From contig JALDNG010000419.1 of assembly GCA_024349245.1 (NCBI GenBank), positions 62,001 to 126,000 of the forward strand: a stretch of 64,000 nt of DNA, written 5' to 3'. This document shows, piece by piece, positions 1 through 11,269 of the stretch (its first letter is position 1; the number at the start of each line of letters is the position of its first letter). Below the pieces are notes generated by a model. That model worked only from the letters and a program-made list of their open reading frames with translations, searched no databases and had not been told where the DNA came from. Origin of the DNA: Neodontobutis hainanensis (lineage: Eukaryota > Chordata > Actinopteri > Gobiiformes > Odontobutidae). The position numbers and the translations under genes are program-made.

Positions 1-191
1 TCTGTCTCTGATGTTGGGGCCACTCAAAATGTTCAGCTAAACTCTAAAACATCATCTAAAAAGGGAATTAGATGATGTTTTGACTGTAATTTTCTTGAGG
101 AGGACCCATCAACATCAAATATCCCAGCCCTGACTCACTGCATATCAATTATTATGCATCAGTGATGTATGAAAACAAAAATGGTCCTTAC

Positions 192-342
192 CAGAACTTG
201 AAATTACGAACCACGATGCTCACAAGCACGTTCAGGAGTAAATGTTTCCCCAGCATTATCACAGCAACGAAAAACATGCCCAGGGGCTGGTGGTGATCAT
301 GCCGTTGTACATCACGTAATTCCAGTCTTCCTGGGACAGAAT
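192..342 (-). pseudogene. channel exon, domain II pore end and S6
   Basis: The exon starts after a TAG acceptor and encodes LSQEDWNYVMYNGM, the domain II selectivity region with its glutamate. It then needs a change of reading frame before IMLGKHLLLNVLVSIV, which matches S6. It ends at a GTAAGG donor. The frame change near position 275 breaks the exon. Confidence 0.75.
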
Positions 343-1040
343 CTACATCAGAGAATAAGACAAAAAGTTGTGAGTGCAAAAGTGCATCAGCAGGGGCCTC
401 CGGGAGTTTCAGGGAAGGTTTTAGGGTCCTTTTAATAAAAATTATTAGATTTTATGTCCATATTGCCAATACAACTAATGACAAGACAATCATTTAAAAG
501 CCATGACAATTCAACCTGAAATTACATTTTACATTTCCCTTGACTTTTCCAACTCAAATCTAAATTGTAAATAAAAAGGATTATATTTATCCATTAAAGA
601 ATTACAAAAACCATGGTCAACAAATTATATGCATCATTCAAGGGATTCTCAAACAGTCTTATTTGTTTGCAATCATTTTGATCACCCTTAACCTTTTTCT
701 TTTTGATTTGATCAGTGTGTCTGTGTTACAGCTTATAGCATGAATTTCTGCAGAATGTTTCTCTTCAGTGACTCTCACAGATCTATTATACACCCTTGAC
801 ACTTTCTGCTCTCTCCTGGGGACCCTCCAGCCAAAAATGCACATAAATAAAATTAAATAAACACTGAAACATCAATATTTTTGTTCTCCATGAATCCCTG
901 AACCAAACCTACCAAATACTCAAAATGTTTCAGGATTAAACTGATTGAATATTTGGTTGCCTGAATGTTTTTAATACTTAGTAGTATTTGGAGTCGGAAG
1001 AGACCCCAATTAGTGCTGTTACAAAGCAGACCAGGCTCAC

Positions 1041-1149
1041 CTGAAACACAGTGAGCATCGACCACAGGATGGAGTCAAAGTTTGTCCGTCTATGCACATC
1101 TTGTGTGGGAAAGTTGAATTTTGACCCAAAGCAGTGCATCCCCAGTAGA
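1041..1149 (-). pseudogene. channel exon, domain II S5 end to pore helix
   Basis: Open exon bordered by CAG and GTGAGC signals. It encodes LGMHCFGSKF followed by NFDSILWSMLTVFQ, aligning with the end of S5 and the pore helix of Cav3 domain II. It joins in phase to the exon at 192-342. A near-identical copy lies at 11,270-11,378. Confidence 0.8.
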
Positions 1150-1223
1150 CTGGAATAACAGAGACATAGTCAGTAAACCTGCACTGGTAGAACCTCTATC
1201 TCTCTATTCTGAGAAGTACATGC

Positions 1224-1395
1224 CTGAAAACAAAATGAAAAGCAGCAACAGGGACCAGAGTGGAACGGCCTCTTTCATGGTCTTCATCAGCACTAGAACT
1301 TGTTTCCACAGGTTAGGATGGGACATAATGAGGCGCACTAGACGGCAAACAAGCGAAAGACATGCAGCACCGCCAGCATACTGCCACCTGTCGTC
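1224..1395 (-). pseudogene. channel exon, domain II S4-S5 (voltage sensor, degraded)
   Basis: The 3' part reads LVLMKTMKEAVPLWSLLLLF, the S4-S5 linker and start of S5. The S4 part is out of frame with it and has lost arginines compared with the copy at 11,453-11,600. The donor reads GCATGT where the second copy has GCAAGT, suggesting an ancestral GC-AG intron that has decayed here. The upstream exon border is approximate. Confidence 0.7.
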
Positions 1396-1478
1396 AGGTG
1401 CTCCATACAACTGGTACACAAAGAACCTTCAGAGTTGTGGGACAATTCTTTAGATTACATTTAGGACACCCACATTAC

Positions 1479-1629
1479 CTTGTAATAACAATGATGAAGT
1501 CCAGCAGATTATTAAACTCTCTGAAGTAATCAAATGAATGTATTATTTACTTCAGCACCATCTCCGTGAAGAAGATATAGCATTGATGAAAATGTTACTG
1601 ATCAGGAGTAACTTCATCCACCAGAGAGG
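1479..1629 (-). pseudogene. channel exon, domain II S2-S3
   Basis: Contains FFTEMVLK (end of S2) and, after a stop, FDYFREFNNLLDFIIVIT (S2-S3 loop and S3). This is the family pattern seen before the S4 exon. It is bordered by CAG and GTAATG. An in-frame TAA between the two blocks marks it as broken. Confidence 0.65.
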
Positions 1630-2590
1630 CTGTGAGAAAAGACACAAAGGAAAAGGAAATCAGGAAATAAATCTTTGTATTTACTTTATAGATGTATTAT
1701 ACTGTGCTGTTCAGTGCATATTTTCATTTCATGGGCTTTAAAATAAGTAGGTAAATTTCTAAAACTTAAGGGTGCATAATTAAAATAATCTTGCATTCTT
1801 CCAGGCATTCTTGCATTATCTTAAGCATTTACACCTGGAACACTGAACCAAATAAATGATACGGTTTATGATATCACTGCACTGTCCCAACTTTAAGCCC
1901 CCGGGTCAGAACCAATCCCACAGAAACTGAAACTAGACAACATGTGTGAGGAATGTAATGAGCCTGCTCTGTGCCAAATCAACAGTGGCCATGACGTATT
2001 CCACAAACCAGTTCTAATTATACACTTGTGCTCATAAGTACATATCCTGGAAGAATTTGAAAATTTTGGGAGTTTTTGGGAGTTGAGAATATGAATGAAC
2101 TTTTTATTCATAGTTAGTGGTTTGGTGAAGCCATTTATTATAAAAACATTTGTGTTTACTCTTTTAAAATGATAATGACAACAGACACTATCCAAATGAA
2201 CTTGTTTAAAAGATTACACAAACAACTACAAGGTTAAGACAACATTGCCCAATCAATGATGCAATTCACAGCTACATATGCTGCACTATTCCAGACGCTA
2301 GTGAGACTTGAACATGCATATTGAGTGTTCTCTGTCTCAGGCCTGTCTTGTGGTGAATAAATCTTCTGCTCTAAGTCATGCATTCTGTGTCTTTCAGTCT
2401 ATCTTGTCTCAAATCCAATCGGCTAAATAGAGGTGGTCAGCAGCTTTCTACAACAGTGAGGTCCAAAGCGTCACTAGTACCTCTAGTACTACACAAAATA
2501 TCTACTAGAAGTACTAGTGTGCTCAAAAATGTGCACTGGTAATAGTAGCTTTCCATAGAAGGGTTAACTAAGAATCCCCATGTGTCTCAC

Positions 2591-2760
2591 CTGTTGGTAA
2601 TGTTCCATAGCGATCACAAAAATACTTAAGAAATTCACAAAAGGATCACTCGGTGAAGCAGTCGGTGGCAACATATTTTTTGAGGTGTTCCCTGAAATAG
2701 GCATAGACTTTTCGCCGGATCTCTATTTGAGCGCTGTCAGATGGAGGCCGTCTGTGGGAC
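2591..2760 (-). pseudogene. channel exon, I-II linker end and domain II S1
   Basis: Encodes a basic stretch (EIRRKVYAYFREHLKKYV) and then, in a shifted frame, FVNFLSIFVIAMEHYQ, matching S1 of Cav3 domain II (the family ends this helix with a similar EYHEQ). Acceptor TAG and donor GTGAGA are present. A 1-base frame change near 2,655 separates the two parts. Confidence 0.7.
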
Positions 2761-4032
2761 CTAATATAAGAACTGAAAAGATGCAGTTTTTCAAAATGTG
2801 ATTTTACTGTAGTTCAGACACCTGCTAATAAACCAGCAGCTGTAAAAATCTTTCTGAGGCTATGTCCAAATTTATTTACACAGCATTGTATTTTTCTATT
2901 CCTAAAAGTCCCTATTGATATATTATTTGAAAAAGTAAGGTCATGAACACAAAGAACACAGTAATACAGTTAAGTCTCTGTCTAACCTCATTTCAAAGTA
3001 GACTTTTGTAAGAATCTAGTTGCTTGTTCTTTTAAAAGAACTGCAACTTGTATTCTATCTTCTTGTTCTTCATGCTGCTGCTGCTCATGAACATCGAGAA
3101 CTGGGTACTAATCACTACAGCACACACGTTCGTCATGACAAATGCTCCGAGCTGATGTGAAAGAAGAGCAGTCACTTTAAAACCACAACATAAAAGACAG
3201 GAAGTAAAGAAGAATAAGAAAAAAACAGACAGCTTCAGTGAATGTCAGTCTGAGGAGTGTTCAAATGAGTATCTGAGTTTGGGAAAAGAGGCCAGTGGGT
3301 TTCAGTATCACAAAGAGAGCTTGGGGTACGCAGTTAGCTTTGTTTCCGTTGTCATTTAAAAAAAATACTCCAGAGCACCTGTACGAAAGCGGCTGTACTT
3401 TAAGAACTACAGGACAGAGACACGTAATGAGACCTGTACCCTGCCAAATGGCCTTTAGTAGCTTAGATCATTCATTTGTAGGCTTCACCCTGTTCTTGAG
3501 ATTTGTTCTTTTAGAAGAACATTTTTCAGTTAATGTAAAAAAGATTTGGTGAAAATCCTCTTAAGTAGGGTTTAAGTAGATATTTCTACACAAGAAGCTT
3601 CATGAATGAGGCGACCATTCTTTTTCCTAAGTCCAAAAGTAATTTCTCACCACATGTAACAAAAATGGGAACTAAAAGAAAAATAAGGTGTGCCCCAATC
3701 TCTCACGTCTCTGATCTACCCGCTCGACAACAGAATGTAGAACAAATTTACACAACTGATGATTTAAAAACGCAACACTATCAAGTTGGTGAGAATTCAT
3801 CAATCAAGTGAGAACTATGTATACACTTTCTGGTGTTAATGATATTGATTTTGCTGTTCATTTAAAAACCAGTGTATGCAAAAATTTTCACCAAAATAAA
3901 AGGCATTATGAATTAGTTTTTCTTTCTCTTTTGACTTTGATTTGAAATTTCGCCAAATACAGCTTTCAGGGTATATACTAAAGCTTAAGGGTATATCTTT
4001 GCCTCTGTAAAATATAAAAATAGAATACTTAC
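2761..4032. other. intron-like stretch, no gene seen
   Basis: Between the domain I pore exon and the domain II S1 exon. The expected domain I S6 exon was searched for on the minus strand and not found. Only short chance reading frames are present. Confidence 0.5.
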
Positions 4033-4122
4033 CACAGTCACAACTATAAAAATAAAAACTCCAAAAGAAAAGGCATCCATGACAAAATACATGATTTCTG
4101 ACCATCCTTCCAGTGTGATGAC
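4033..4122 (-). pseudogene. channel exon, domain I pore
   Basis: Ninety-base open exon encoding VITLEGWSEIMYFVMDAFSF and then a hydrophobic segment starting S6. The TLEGW glutamate is the domain I filter residue. It is bordered by TCAG and GTAAGT and joins in phase to the turret exon at 4,676-4,967. Confidence 0.85.
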
Positions 4123-4599
4123 CTGAGGATTTTCAAATGAAAAATACACAGATCAATAAAGAGTTCAAAGACAAATCTGTTCAGGTGAGTAGATACTGAG
4201 ATATTAAAAAAAAAAAGTGCATGTACATAATTATTCAAAGCCTTTGCCATAACACTCAAAATTGAGCTCAGACACGGTTGTGTTCAAAAATTATATACCC
4301 TGGCAGAATTTTTGTTTTTTTGGCCATTTTCCAAAGAATATGAATGATAACATAAAAACTTTTTTCCAGCTCATTACTGTTTTTTTTTTTTTTTAAATAA
4401 ATTTTAACGTTTAATTTAAACTTTTTAAAGTTTTTATTGTGGGGTATTGTTTGTAGAATTTTGAGACAAATTATGAATTTAATCAATTTTGGGAAAAGGC
4501 TGTAACATAAAATGTGGAAAAAGTGAAGCACTGTGAATATGTTTCTGATGCACTGTACAAGTGATCATACTGTTTACATAATTATTTATTGTTTTATTT

Positions 4600-4670
4600 G
4601 TCCTGTGTGTGTATTGTGTATGTAAAGCATCCTCTGAAAAGCGCTATTTAAATTTGATTTATTATTATTA
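4600..4670 (-). repeat. LINE/SINE 3' tail fragment
   Basis: Reads on the plus strand as TGTAAAGCATCCTCTGAAAA, then GCGCTATTTAAATTTGATTT and a short ATT repeat. This is the common 3' tail of teleost L2-like LINEs and partner SINEs. It abuts the donor of the channel turret exon, so an insertion sits within a few bases of a splice site. Confidence 0.5.
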
Positions 4671-4675
4671 CTCAC

Positions 4676-4967
4676 CTGAAATATAGCTATCCAAGCATAA
4701 CCAATGTCGTCAAAGTTAATGATTCCTTCATAAGGGTTCTCGTCTCCACGTTGACACTCTCTGTACAAACTGTTCCAGTTCACACAGTCGTGAGAGTCAT
4801 TAAACGAAGCCAGGGCCTGACTCTCAGGTAAAACCATGCACTGGGTGTTGTTTTTGACTGTAGATGGTACGTTACTGCAATGCTGACCATCGTTGTCAAA
4901 TGGTGAACAGATGAAGGGTGAGTTGTTAGGGTCAGAGTAGAAAGGATGCATGGTCCTGTTGTACTGT
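4676..4967 (-). pseudogene. channel exon, domain I extracellular turret and pore helix
   Basis: Long open exon. It contains SPFICSPFDNDGQHC, CVNWNSLYREC and GIINFDDIGYAWIAIFQ, the cysteine-rich S5-pore loop that is diagnostic for T-type channels, with several N-linked glycosylation sequons (NRT, NNT, NDS). It is bordered by TCAG and GTGAGT and open throughout. Confidence 0.88.
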
Positions 4968-5419
4968 CTGAGGAGAGACATAGAGACATACACACTTTAA
5001 TACTTTTTGTCTGTAGACAATGAAGACAAAACCAATCATCTGATAAATACAGAAGTCTAGCAATACTTTTAGAAAGCAACAGCCAAATGTGAGACTAAAG
5101 CCATTGCTCAATGCTTATAGGTCCAGTTGCATAATATATATTTAACATGTGTTGACGCTGCAACTCTCTATATCCATATCACAAAAGACTGCTGGAAATG
5201 CAACATTGTTAGTATTCCATTTATCTTTCAGACTTTGAATGACCAAATCAAACATTTGTGCCCAGATTGGATATAAAGGTATGTTGGTTTGCTGAGTGAC
5301 AGATCAAGTTTATGTAGGATTCCTTAAGTCTTTGGCGAGCTACTTAGAAAGTTGCAACGTGATGGAGATGGTGGACTTTCAAGGGAGGAAAAAGCCCTAG
5401 ACTATACTTTTAAACTTAC

Positions 5420-5575
5420 GTTACATCAGCTCCGAGAAAGCAGCGGTTGCGTAGCTGTCCCTTCCACAGCTGCACTGCTGCAATGCCGAAGACGATGATG
5501 AGCAGGTTGAAGAGCAGAAGGACATTAGAGAACATGGGCAGGGTTTCTAAAATGGTCTCCACAGTTCTCCGAGGC
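5420..5575 (-). pseudogene. channel exon, domain I S4-S5 linker and S5
   Basis: Encodes ETLPMFSNVLLLFNLLIIVF then GIAAVQLWKGQLRNRCFL. This matches the S5 helix and the QLW..LRNRCFL signature of Cav3 domain I. It is bordered by CAG and GTAAGT. Its phase does not fit cleanly with the upstream S4 exon. Confidence 0.82.
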
Positions 5576-5676
5576 CTGCTCAAACAGGTTAGATAATTGA
5601 TTTGAACTGCACTTGTTGTCTCAATTTTATTTCAGTGTTTTTTTTACTATGTTTGTGGTTTGGAAAAAAGACTTAC

Positions 5677-5767
5677 ATGTTATCCTTCTTATCAGGCGCA
5701 GTGGCCTCAGAGAATCTAACAACCAGAAGAGGTCAATCCGGAAAAACTCAAAACATATCCCAGCAGC
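5677..5767 (-). pseudogene. channel exon, domain I S3-S4
   Basis: Encodes FEFFRIDLFWLL and LDSLRPLRLIRRIT. The second part has the spaced arginines of an S4 voltage sensor and resembles the family's LRPLRAINR motif. It has a GTAAGT donor and an AAG acceptor. Confidence 0.7.
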
Positions 5768-5870
5768 CTTAAAGGACAACACAGACAAAATATCATTAAT
5801 AACATAAGTGCAAAAGTGGTTGATCACAAAGCAGCGTTGTTGTATATGTGTTTATTTGTTGGATACTCAC

Positions 5871-5962
5871 TCAACAGCAATAATGAAGGCATCGAAACAG
5901 TTCCACTTGTTTCGTAGATAACTTTGTTCATGACGGAAGACACCGTGAGCCAACACATTCAC
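5871..5962 (-). pseudogene. channel exon, domain I S2-S3
   Basis: Encodes VNVLAHGVFRHEQSYLRNKW then NCFDAFIIAV, the S2-S3 loop and start of S3. Compared with the copy at 11,605-11,745, about 85 bases covering S2 are missing just upstream. About 90 bases of the upstream intron are also conserved between the two copies. Confidence 0.7.
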
Positions 5963-6299
5963 CTTAACATTCCTTGAAGAACTGCCACACATTAAAATGA
6001 CTGTCTTTCAGAGTGATTGTATTTTGATCTCTCACTCAACAATGTGTTTTATTTTCCTAAAATGCCTGAGCAGATGCTAAATGAAAAGTTATACATTTTG
6101 AAATTTGAATTTGTTAGTCTGGACAGTAGCCAGTATAATTTATTATTCCAATGTTTCAATAAACATACACTGCAATGCTGTGGGTAGAGACTTGTCCAAA
6201 TGATCCTGCTGCTTTCATTTAAAACACACAGTTAAATTGATTTATGACAAGTAACGTGGTTTTATAGCAGTCGGTCATCTTGGTTGGCATTCTCTTTGT

Positions 6300-6625
6300 C
6301 ACTGCCATAGGAAATTATTAAACCCAAAAATACAGTATAATTGTATGTCTACGAATTCTGCACCGATCTAAGAAACATCTCCTGGATGCACTGGTGCGCA
6401 TCATCAGGTGTTTTCGGTTCTCGCAGCATCAGACACCTTCGCCCAGGCGACCCAGCCAGGGGTAATAAGGCCCGATTTGCGCACCAGAAGCTACCCATGG
6501 ATCAGACCTCTTGATTCAAAGCTAATAAATCCAAAGCTTTCTCTGCAGCTTCACTAGATGTCTCTCTTCTTGGCTGCCCCATAACGCTTGGGGGCACGAA
6601 AGGGATGGTATTTCCTAAATGTAGC
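6300..6625. repeat. possible retrotransposon fragment, unclassified
   Basis: A GC-richer island in AT-rich surroundings. Its content (for example a GGCGACCCAGCCAGGGG stretch) resembles dispersed repeat sequence more than intron, but I cannot assign a family. No open frame of note. Confidence 0.3.
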
Positions 6626-6639
6626 TTAGCTTCTGATGT

Positions 6640-6915
6640 GCGTTTCTAAATCACTTCAGTATTTCCTCAATACTATATTTAGATGGATATGAACAGGTTT
6701 TAAGTGGATTTGAACAAGATTTAGTTGGATTTGAACAGGCTTTAGTTGGATTTGAATGGGTTTAAGATGTAGGGCGCGGGCGCGAACTGGTACCAGTTCA
6801 TTAGCCCCATAAGATAAACCTGTTCAAATCCATCTAAAACTGAAACAAATGAATAAAAAATGAATGGTTTTAGATGGATTTGAACAGGTTTAAATGGGTT
6901 TGAACAGGTTTCTAA
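6640..6915. repeat. degenerate minisatellite (GGATTTGAACAGGTTT-like unit)
   Basis: Several imperfect copies of a GGATTTGAACAGGTTTAGTT-type unit occur in two clusters, about 6,680-6,765 and 6,820-6,915, separated by a GC-rich insert. Confidence 0.6.
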
Positions 6916-7214
6916 TGAAGCAATGAAGCTTTCAAAACTGCTTCGCCACTTGGAGACCAAGCCCCCTACATTAAAAGACACGTTTGTGTCTGACGTCTGT
7001 GCTTGGAGGCTTGCAATATTCATGTTAACAGACTAGCTAGAAATATAACATCAAAATGGGGTTTAAATTAAGGCTTAATATGATGAATATGATTAATATG
7101 ATTAATATGATTAATCTTAATATGCAAAACTGAGGTTACTGAGCTGAAAACTGGAAAATATAAGGCGGCATGCCATCTACAATAAATTACAATAATTTGG
7201 AAAACAACTAATGC

Positions 7215-7455
7215 AATATAGTAAATGGGTGCTAAATATAGCACCCTTCTCGGGCACCCAAATCGCTTTACATCTTGTTTCCACTCTCCCCATTCACTCC
7301 TGGGGCAGACAGAGAGGGGGCTGCCATTCACTGCAGGTAAGGTGGGTTAACTGTCCTGCCCAAGAACACAATAACAGCATGAACAGGGCAGAGCGGGATT
7401 TGAACCGCCAACCTTCTGGTTATAGGACAACTGCATTGAGCCACTGCGGTGGCTC
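7215..7455 (-). repeat. tRNA-derived SINE
   Basis: On the minus strand it begins with a tRNA-like head (GTGGCTCAATGCAG as A-box region, GGTTCAAATCCC as B-box) and ends in a tail with AAAGCGATTTGGGTGCCCG. This is a common teleost SINE layout. It is not a real tRNA gene, because no cloverleaf acceptor stem closes. Confidence 0.65.
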
Positions 7456-7939
7456 AATAGTTATTAAACATGGATCAATACAAGAAAGAAGACGTGATGT
7501 ATGATTATAATGTTACAAACGGGACTGAACCAACCTGATGGAGCATGACTCCGAGAAGAAGAAAGAAAATAAAAGCTCACAAATATATTACAGACTGAAC
7601 AAAAAATAAAGTAGTGAAAAATTGGTTTTATTTAGTCTCACCTTTTGCAAAGTGAAGCAGAATCATCAGCAGCACAATTATTACCACTGTTCCACAAACG
7701 CGTCGCTCAATAAAACTGTTTTCATTGGACACAGCTGTAATAAATGTAAGTCTGTTAGCATCAGGCTCATCATAAAACATCAGAGTTTGTGTTTTTGACC
7801 AGTTACTGTCCATAGCACTGGATCATTCCTGGACAATTAAAACCACCAAAACAAATAAAAGTCTGAGGTGTTGTATCTTCATAAAGCAGTGTCTCATCCA
7901 GTGTTTTACCATTAGACTGTAAATATTAATATTACTCAC

Positions 7940-8200
7940 ATTTGACTGAGATCCAACTCTCTGGAGAAGTCCAGATCCGTGGAGATCTTTGGCCTTGTTC
8001 TTGTGCCTCACATTTATAAAAACCCTGGTCAGACTTGGACACTGCAGAGATGTTCTCAGTTTGGGTTCCATTTTGGATTAGTTTTCCATTTTTATAGAAA
8101 AGGACAGAAGAAAGAGCAGTAGATGTTTTCAGTTTACAGCCGAGAGAAACAGGTCGTCCCTCAGTCACAGGATGAACAGGACTCACAAGGACAACATCAC
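7940..8200 (-). CDS. Ig-like domain exon (membrane-proximal)
   Basis: Open exon with CAG acceptor and GTGAGT donor. Cysteines in SLGCKL and GFYKCEAQ are separated by a typical C2-type distance, with a KSDQGFY signature before the second. It is the domain nearest the membrane exon. Confidence 0.75.
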
Positions 8201-8510
8201 CTGTGAAAAGTCAGACTTGTACTATTACATTATCACAGCAATAAAAATAATATGATGGTGTAGTAATCTATTATATGAAAAATGAAATGAAAAAACCTAC
8301 TGTGAAAAGTGATGTTGAGGGCATTGCTCAGTTCTCCTGATCCAGACTCACACCAAAAAGTGCTGTGATCTGTCAGGACTCACTGTGAGAGACACTGGGG
8401 ACTCAACATCTGCAAAACAACAAGTGCATAAATAATGAAGAATGAAAATAACATAAACACTTACAGTTTCTAAATATCTCTGAATGATTAGCAATAAATA
8501 AACATCCTAC

Positions 8511-8810
8511 CTTTAGTCCAGACAAACTTGGGCTGACTGTATTCAGAGTAAAACAGTGGACGTCCTCGTCCTGCTCTACACACAAACCCTGCTGTGTTGG
8601 TCTGGTGCTGAACGCTGAAGGAGTCCTGTTCAGTCCCATTACTGTGACCTGGGAGCAGCTCATATCTGTAAGAGTCTGATGAATGAGGAACAGCCTTGTA
8701 CCAGTAAAAGGTCCATCCTGCAGACGGCTGTTTAACACCACAGCTCAGAGAGACAGAGACTCCAGGAGTCAGCCATGACGAAGACACAGACAGGACAGGC
8801 TGGAGTTTAC
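8511..8810 (-). CDS. Ig-like domain exon (FcR-like, SSSWLTPG type)
   Basis: Open exon with the family motifs LSVSSSWLTPG, SLSCGVKQPSAGWTFYWYK and AGFVCRAGRG. It is bordered by CAG and GTAGGA. It is the best-preserved domain of this locus. Confidence 0.8.
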
Positions 8811-8897
8811 CTGTTTGAACACTCATTAGATTTCATTTGTTAAATTACATAAAGGATTTTACAATTTATTTTGAACAAAAACGTTGTCCATACTCAC

Positions 8898-9149
8898 TCA
8901 GTACGTCCAGTCTGGTCTCTCTGCTCCACAGTGTTGTGAGATCTGGAGCTCTTTCTCCTCTACATCTGTAGTGTCCACTGTCAGACTCAGTAACTCTGGA
9001 GATTGTATATTCTCTTGTTGTTTGATGTAGGACTGAACCGATCCTGCTCCACTGATACGTCCACTCAGTGTTTCCTCTGTCCTCAATCTCACCTGAGAGT
9101 GAGCCTCTCTCAGAGAAGATCTCAGACCAGTTGGGAGACACTGTGGGTA
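8898..9149 (-). CDS. Ig-like domain exon (FcR-like, NWSEIF type)
   Basis: Contains SPNWSEIF, EWTYQWSR and SDSGHYRCRGER. The first cysteine region (the paralogues read VTLRCEIED) is damaged here to GSLSGEIED, so the disulphide may be lost. The paralogues at 33,073-33,320 and 52,402-52,645 have a stop where this copy has tryptophan. Confidence 0.75.
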   Translation of the reverse strand, partial: YPQCLPTGLRSSLREAHSQVRLRTEETLSGRISGAGSVQSYIKQQENIQSPELLSLTVDTTDVEEKELQISQHCGAERPDWTY

Positions 9150-9445
9150 CTTTTAAAAATAACAAATATATCATCCTAACATAATATGAGATAATACCGT
9201 ATATCTTTATACCTTTTTAAAAATCCAACTTTAATAAATTATTTTTAATTTAATTCAACACAAACACTTTTATTTAGATCTACATATAAAAACATAACTA
9301 TATTCACCAGTTTCTAAAACAGTGACAGTGTTACTTTCAGATGTGAGGATATATCCCATCCTCTGCAGGAGTACACACCTCCATCTGAGACTGACACCAG
9401 CTGAGTTTTCTTTCACTGTTCCCCTCTGAGAGTCAGAGTCTCACT

Positions 9446-10990
9446 TTTGTATAAATAAGTTATTGTTAATGTCACCTGCATATCTGGTTTGGATTGATGG
9501 CTGCTGGTCTGTGAGCAGAAACAAATAGAACTTCGAGAAAATGCAATGGTATGTTTGGTTTTAAGTGTTGAAGTGTAGTATAAGTGTGTTTTAAATGTGC
9601 TTTTAGTTATATGTCCAGGTTTCTGGCCAAAAAGACCCCAGAGAAACAAACACACTAAAAGGTTCCGGTCAGACCAAGGCAGGGAATGTGAGGGAAAACA
9701 AAGTGGGTTGTTGAATGGTTTAGGGGTTTCAGTGAGTACAAGTCTTTGGTTTTTAGGGTTTGTAAATCGTATTTGTTTTTACATATGGTCTATGGTTTAG
9801 GCTTATTTCAAAGAGAATTCTAACATAGTTATTGTTAATAACTTTTTAAGGGTTTTAATGTTTTTTACCCAGTTATTTGAGCAGATGTTATAAACATTTT
9901 TTGTTCTGCTGCTGGAGAGGACTGAACTCCACCAGCCTCCATTGCACTTTTTGCACATTGTGCACTTTGATATTTATTAGAAAAAGAAGCTTCTGTTTTC
10001 TGCTCATTATTACTTTTAATTCACAAACGTCCAGCCACTTCCCAGTCAGCCTACGTAACAAACCCCTTTAATTCCCCTTTATTTAATGGAAATTCAGTTG
10101 TTAGGGCTCTTCAAATGAGTTAAGGCAGAATTCTTCATCTTCCACAGACTGACTAATGGTAGAGTCTTATGGCAGTCAGAAAGAAGGAGTCCTTGTGTTG
10201 TTCTGTCCTGCAGCTCACTGATCTCAGACGTCCACTTGCTGCTCTTTCTTTCCTCAGACTGTGGTCCCTGAACTAAAATGAGTTGGACATCCCTCCAACT
10301 CAGTTACATGAGCCTCGTTTCCACTGGAGCAGTATGGGGCAGGTCGGGTCAAAGGTATCTGACCCACCAGATGCACTTTGTCTTTAGAAGAGCGGCTAGT
10401 TTCCTTGTTTGATGTAAATCATCAAAAGAATGTAATAAACTGAAAAATTTAAAATTTATGATTTTTAGGCTCTGTAGGTGGTGTGTGGTTAAAAGTAACA
10501 CAGTGTTAAAGAAGAAAATTAGAGATCAGAGATTATTATTATAGTAATTATTTAATTATTCATATTTACAAACATAAACATATGTACAAAATAATTTATA
10601 ATCAACTTATTAAAATGAATGAATGAATAAATGGATGAATAAACGAATTAATGAATAAATGAATAAATGAATGAATTAATGACATTAATAATTGATTCTA
10701 GTCATTCTGGTGGCTCCTAGTCAACGTGCTGCCTCTGATACACCTCCTGTTCCAATAAAAGACAGGCTAGTTATGCACGTTATAATTGAATTTTCAACAA
10801 AACAAGCTGGATCTTTAAAACTCTATCCTCTCTATAATATGACCCTGAAGTACACGTTTGAGACTGACTGAGGACTACACTCAGGGCTTAAAACAAGTCC
10901 CTTGTTATTTTTGTGACCTTTTAAACCACAATACAACATAATAATAATAAAAACATTTGACTTGTAGATGTGATGTGTGCTTTTGGACTT
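9446..10990. other. no gene seen
   Basis: AT-rich stretch without supported exons on either strand. It contains a tetranucleotide-like repeat of AATG/AATA units at about 10,612-10,685. Confidence 0.5.
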
Positions 10991-10992
10991 AC

Positions 10993-11126
10993 ATCCCTGC
11001 TCTCCTCTTGGGCCTGTATAATGGCGGCCACAATAAGGTTCACCAGAACAAACTGGGCTATTATTACTAAAGTAATAATGCACAGGGGGCCAGCCCAGGA
11101 CAAGTAGGTTGCACAGTTTATGTCAC
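10993..11126 (-). pseudogene. channel exon, domain IV S6
   Basis: Encodes NCATYLSWAGPLCIITLVII and AQFVLVNLIVAAIIQAQEES. This matches the IV S6 helix of T-type channels (the family reads AQFVLVNVVIAV) and the start of the C-terminal tail. It has a CAG acceptor and GTAAGT donor, and is open. Confidence 0.8.
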
Positions 11127-11269
11127 CTGGTCAACACTTCCTCAAAGTATCCTTTAACAAATCAATGAAAAAACTTAGACATCAAAAATCACGGTAGAAT
11201 TAAAAATATTGTAGATTAATATATATATATATTTAGTAAATATTGGGTTACAAAGCAGACCAGGCTCAC

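Larger units (their letters stand above)
192..5962 (-). pseudogene. T-type (Cav3-like) calcium channel alpha-1 relic, domains I-II
   Basis: Ten minus-strand exons read in order from 5,962 down to 192 as domain I S2/S3, S4, S5, turret, pore, then domain II S1, S2-S3, S4-S5, pore and S6. Pore motifs TLEGW (domain I) and SQEDW (domain II) carry the glutamates expected in the EEDD selectivity filter of T-type channels. The stretches INFDDIGYAWIAIFQV and NFDSILWSMLTVFQ are also typical of that family. The family forms low-voltage-activated calcium channels in the plasma membrane. I see no exon for domain I S6 and little of the I-II linker. Frames are broken in the domain II S1, S4 and S6 exons, and the domain I S2 part is deleted compared with the second copy near 11.7 kb. 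I therefore call a pseudogene. A heavily divergent functional gene with assembly indels is the alternative. Confidence 0.8.
7642..9445 (-). pseudogene. Fc-receptor-like Ig-domain gene, 5'-truncated and damaged
   Basis: Six minus-strand exons: a truncated Ig remnant (9,308-9,445), Ig (8,898-9,149, SPNWSEIF...GHYRCRGER), Ig (8,511-8,810, VSSSWLTPG...GFVCRAGRG), a collapsed Ig (8,301-8,410), Ig (7,940-8,200, VTEGRPVSLGCK...GFYKCEAQ) and a transmembrane exon (7,642-7,734, GTVVIIVLLMILLHF). This domain order is typical of teleost FcR-like cell-surface immune receptors. No signal-peptide exon or first Ig domain is seen upstream. The 8,301-8,410 exon has lost the middle of its domain and the 9.3-kb exon is frame-broken. 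I see no tyrosine-based signalling motif. A related gene with the missing 5' exons sits in both palindrome arms. Confidence 0.75.

Noticed and set aside
192..5962. Assignment of the channel to NALCN or to a high-voltage calcium channel
   Set aside because: The filter motifs TLEGW, SQEDW and TGDNW and the CVNWN turret fit T-type channels better than NALCN or L/N/P-type channels.
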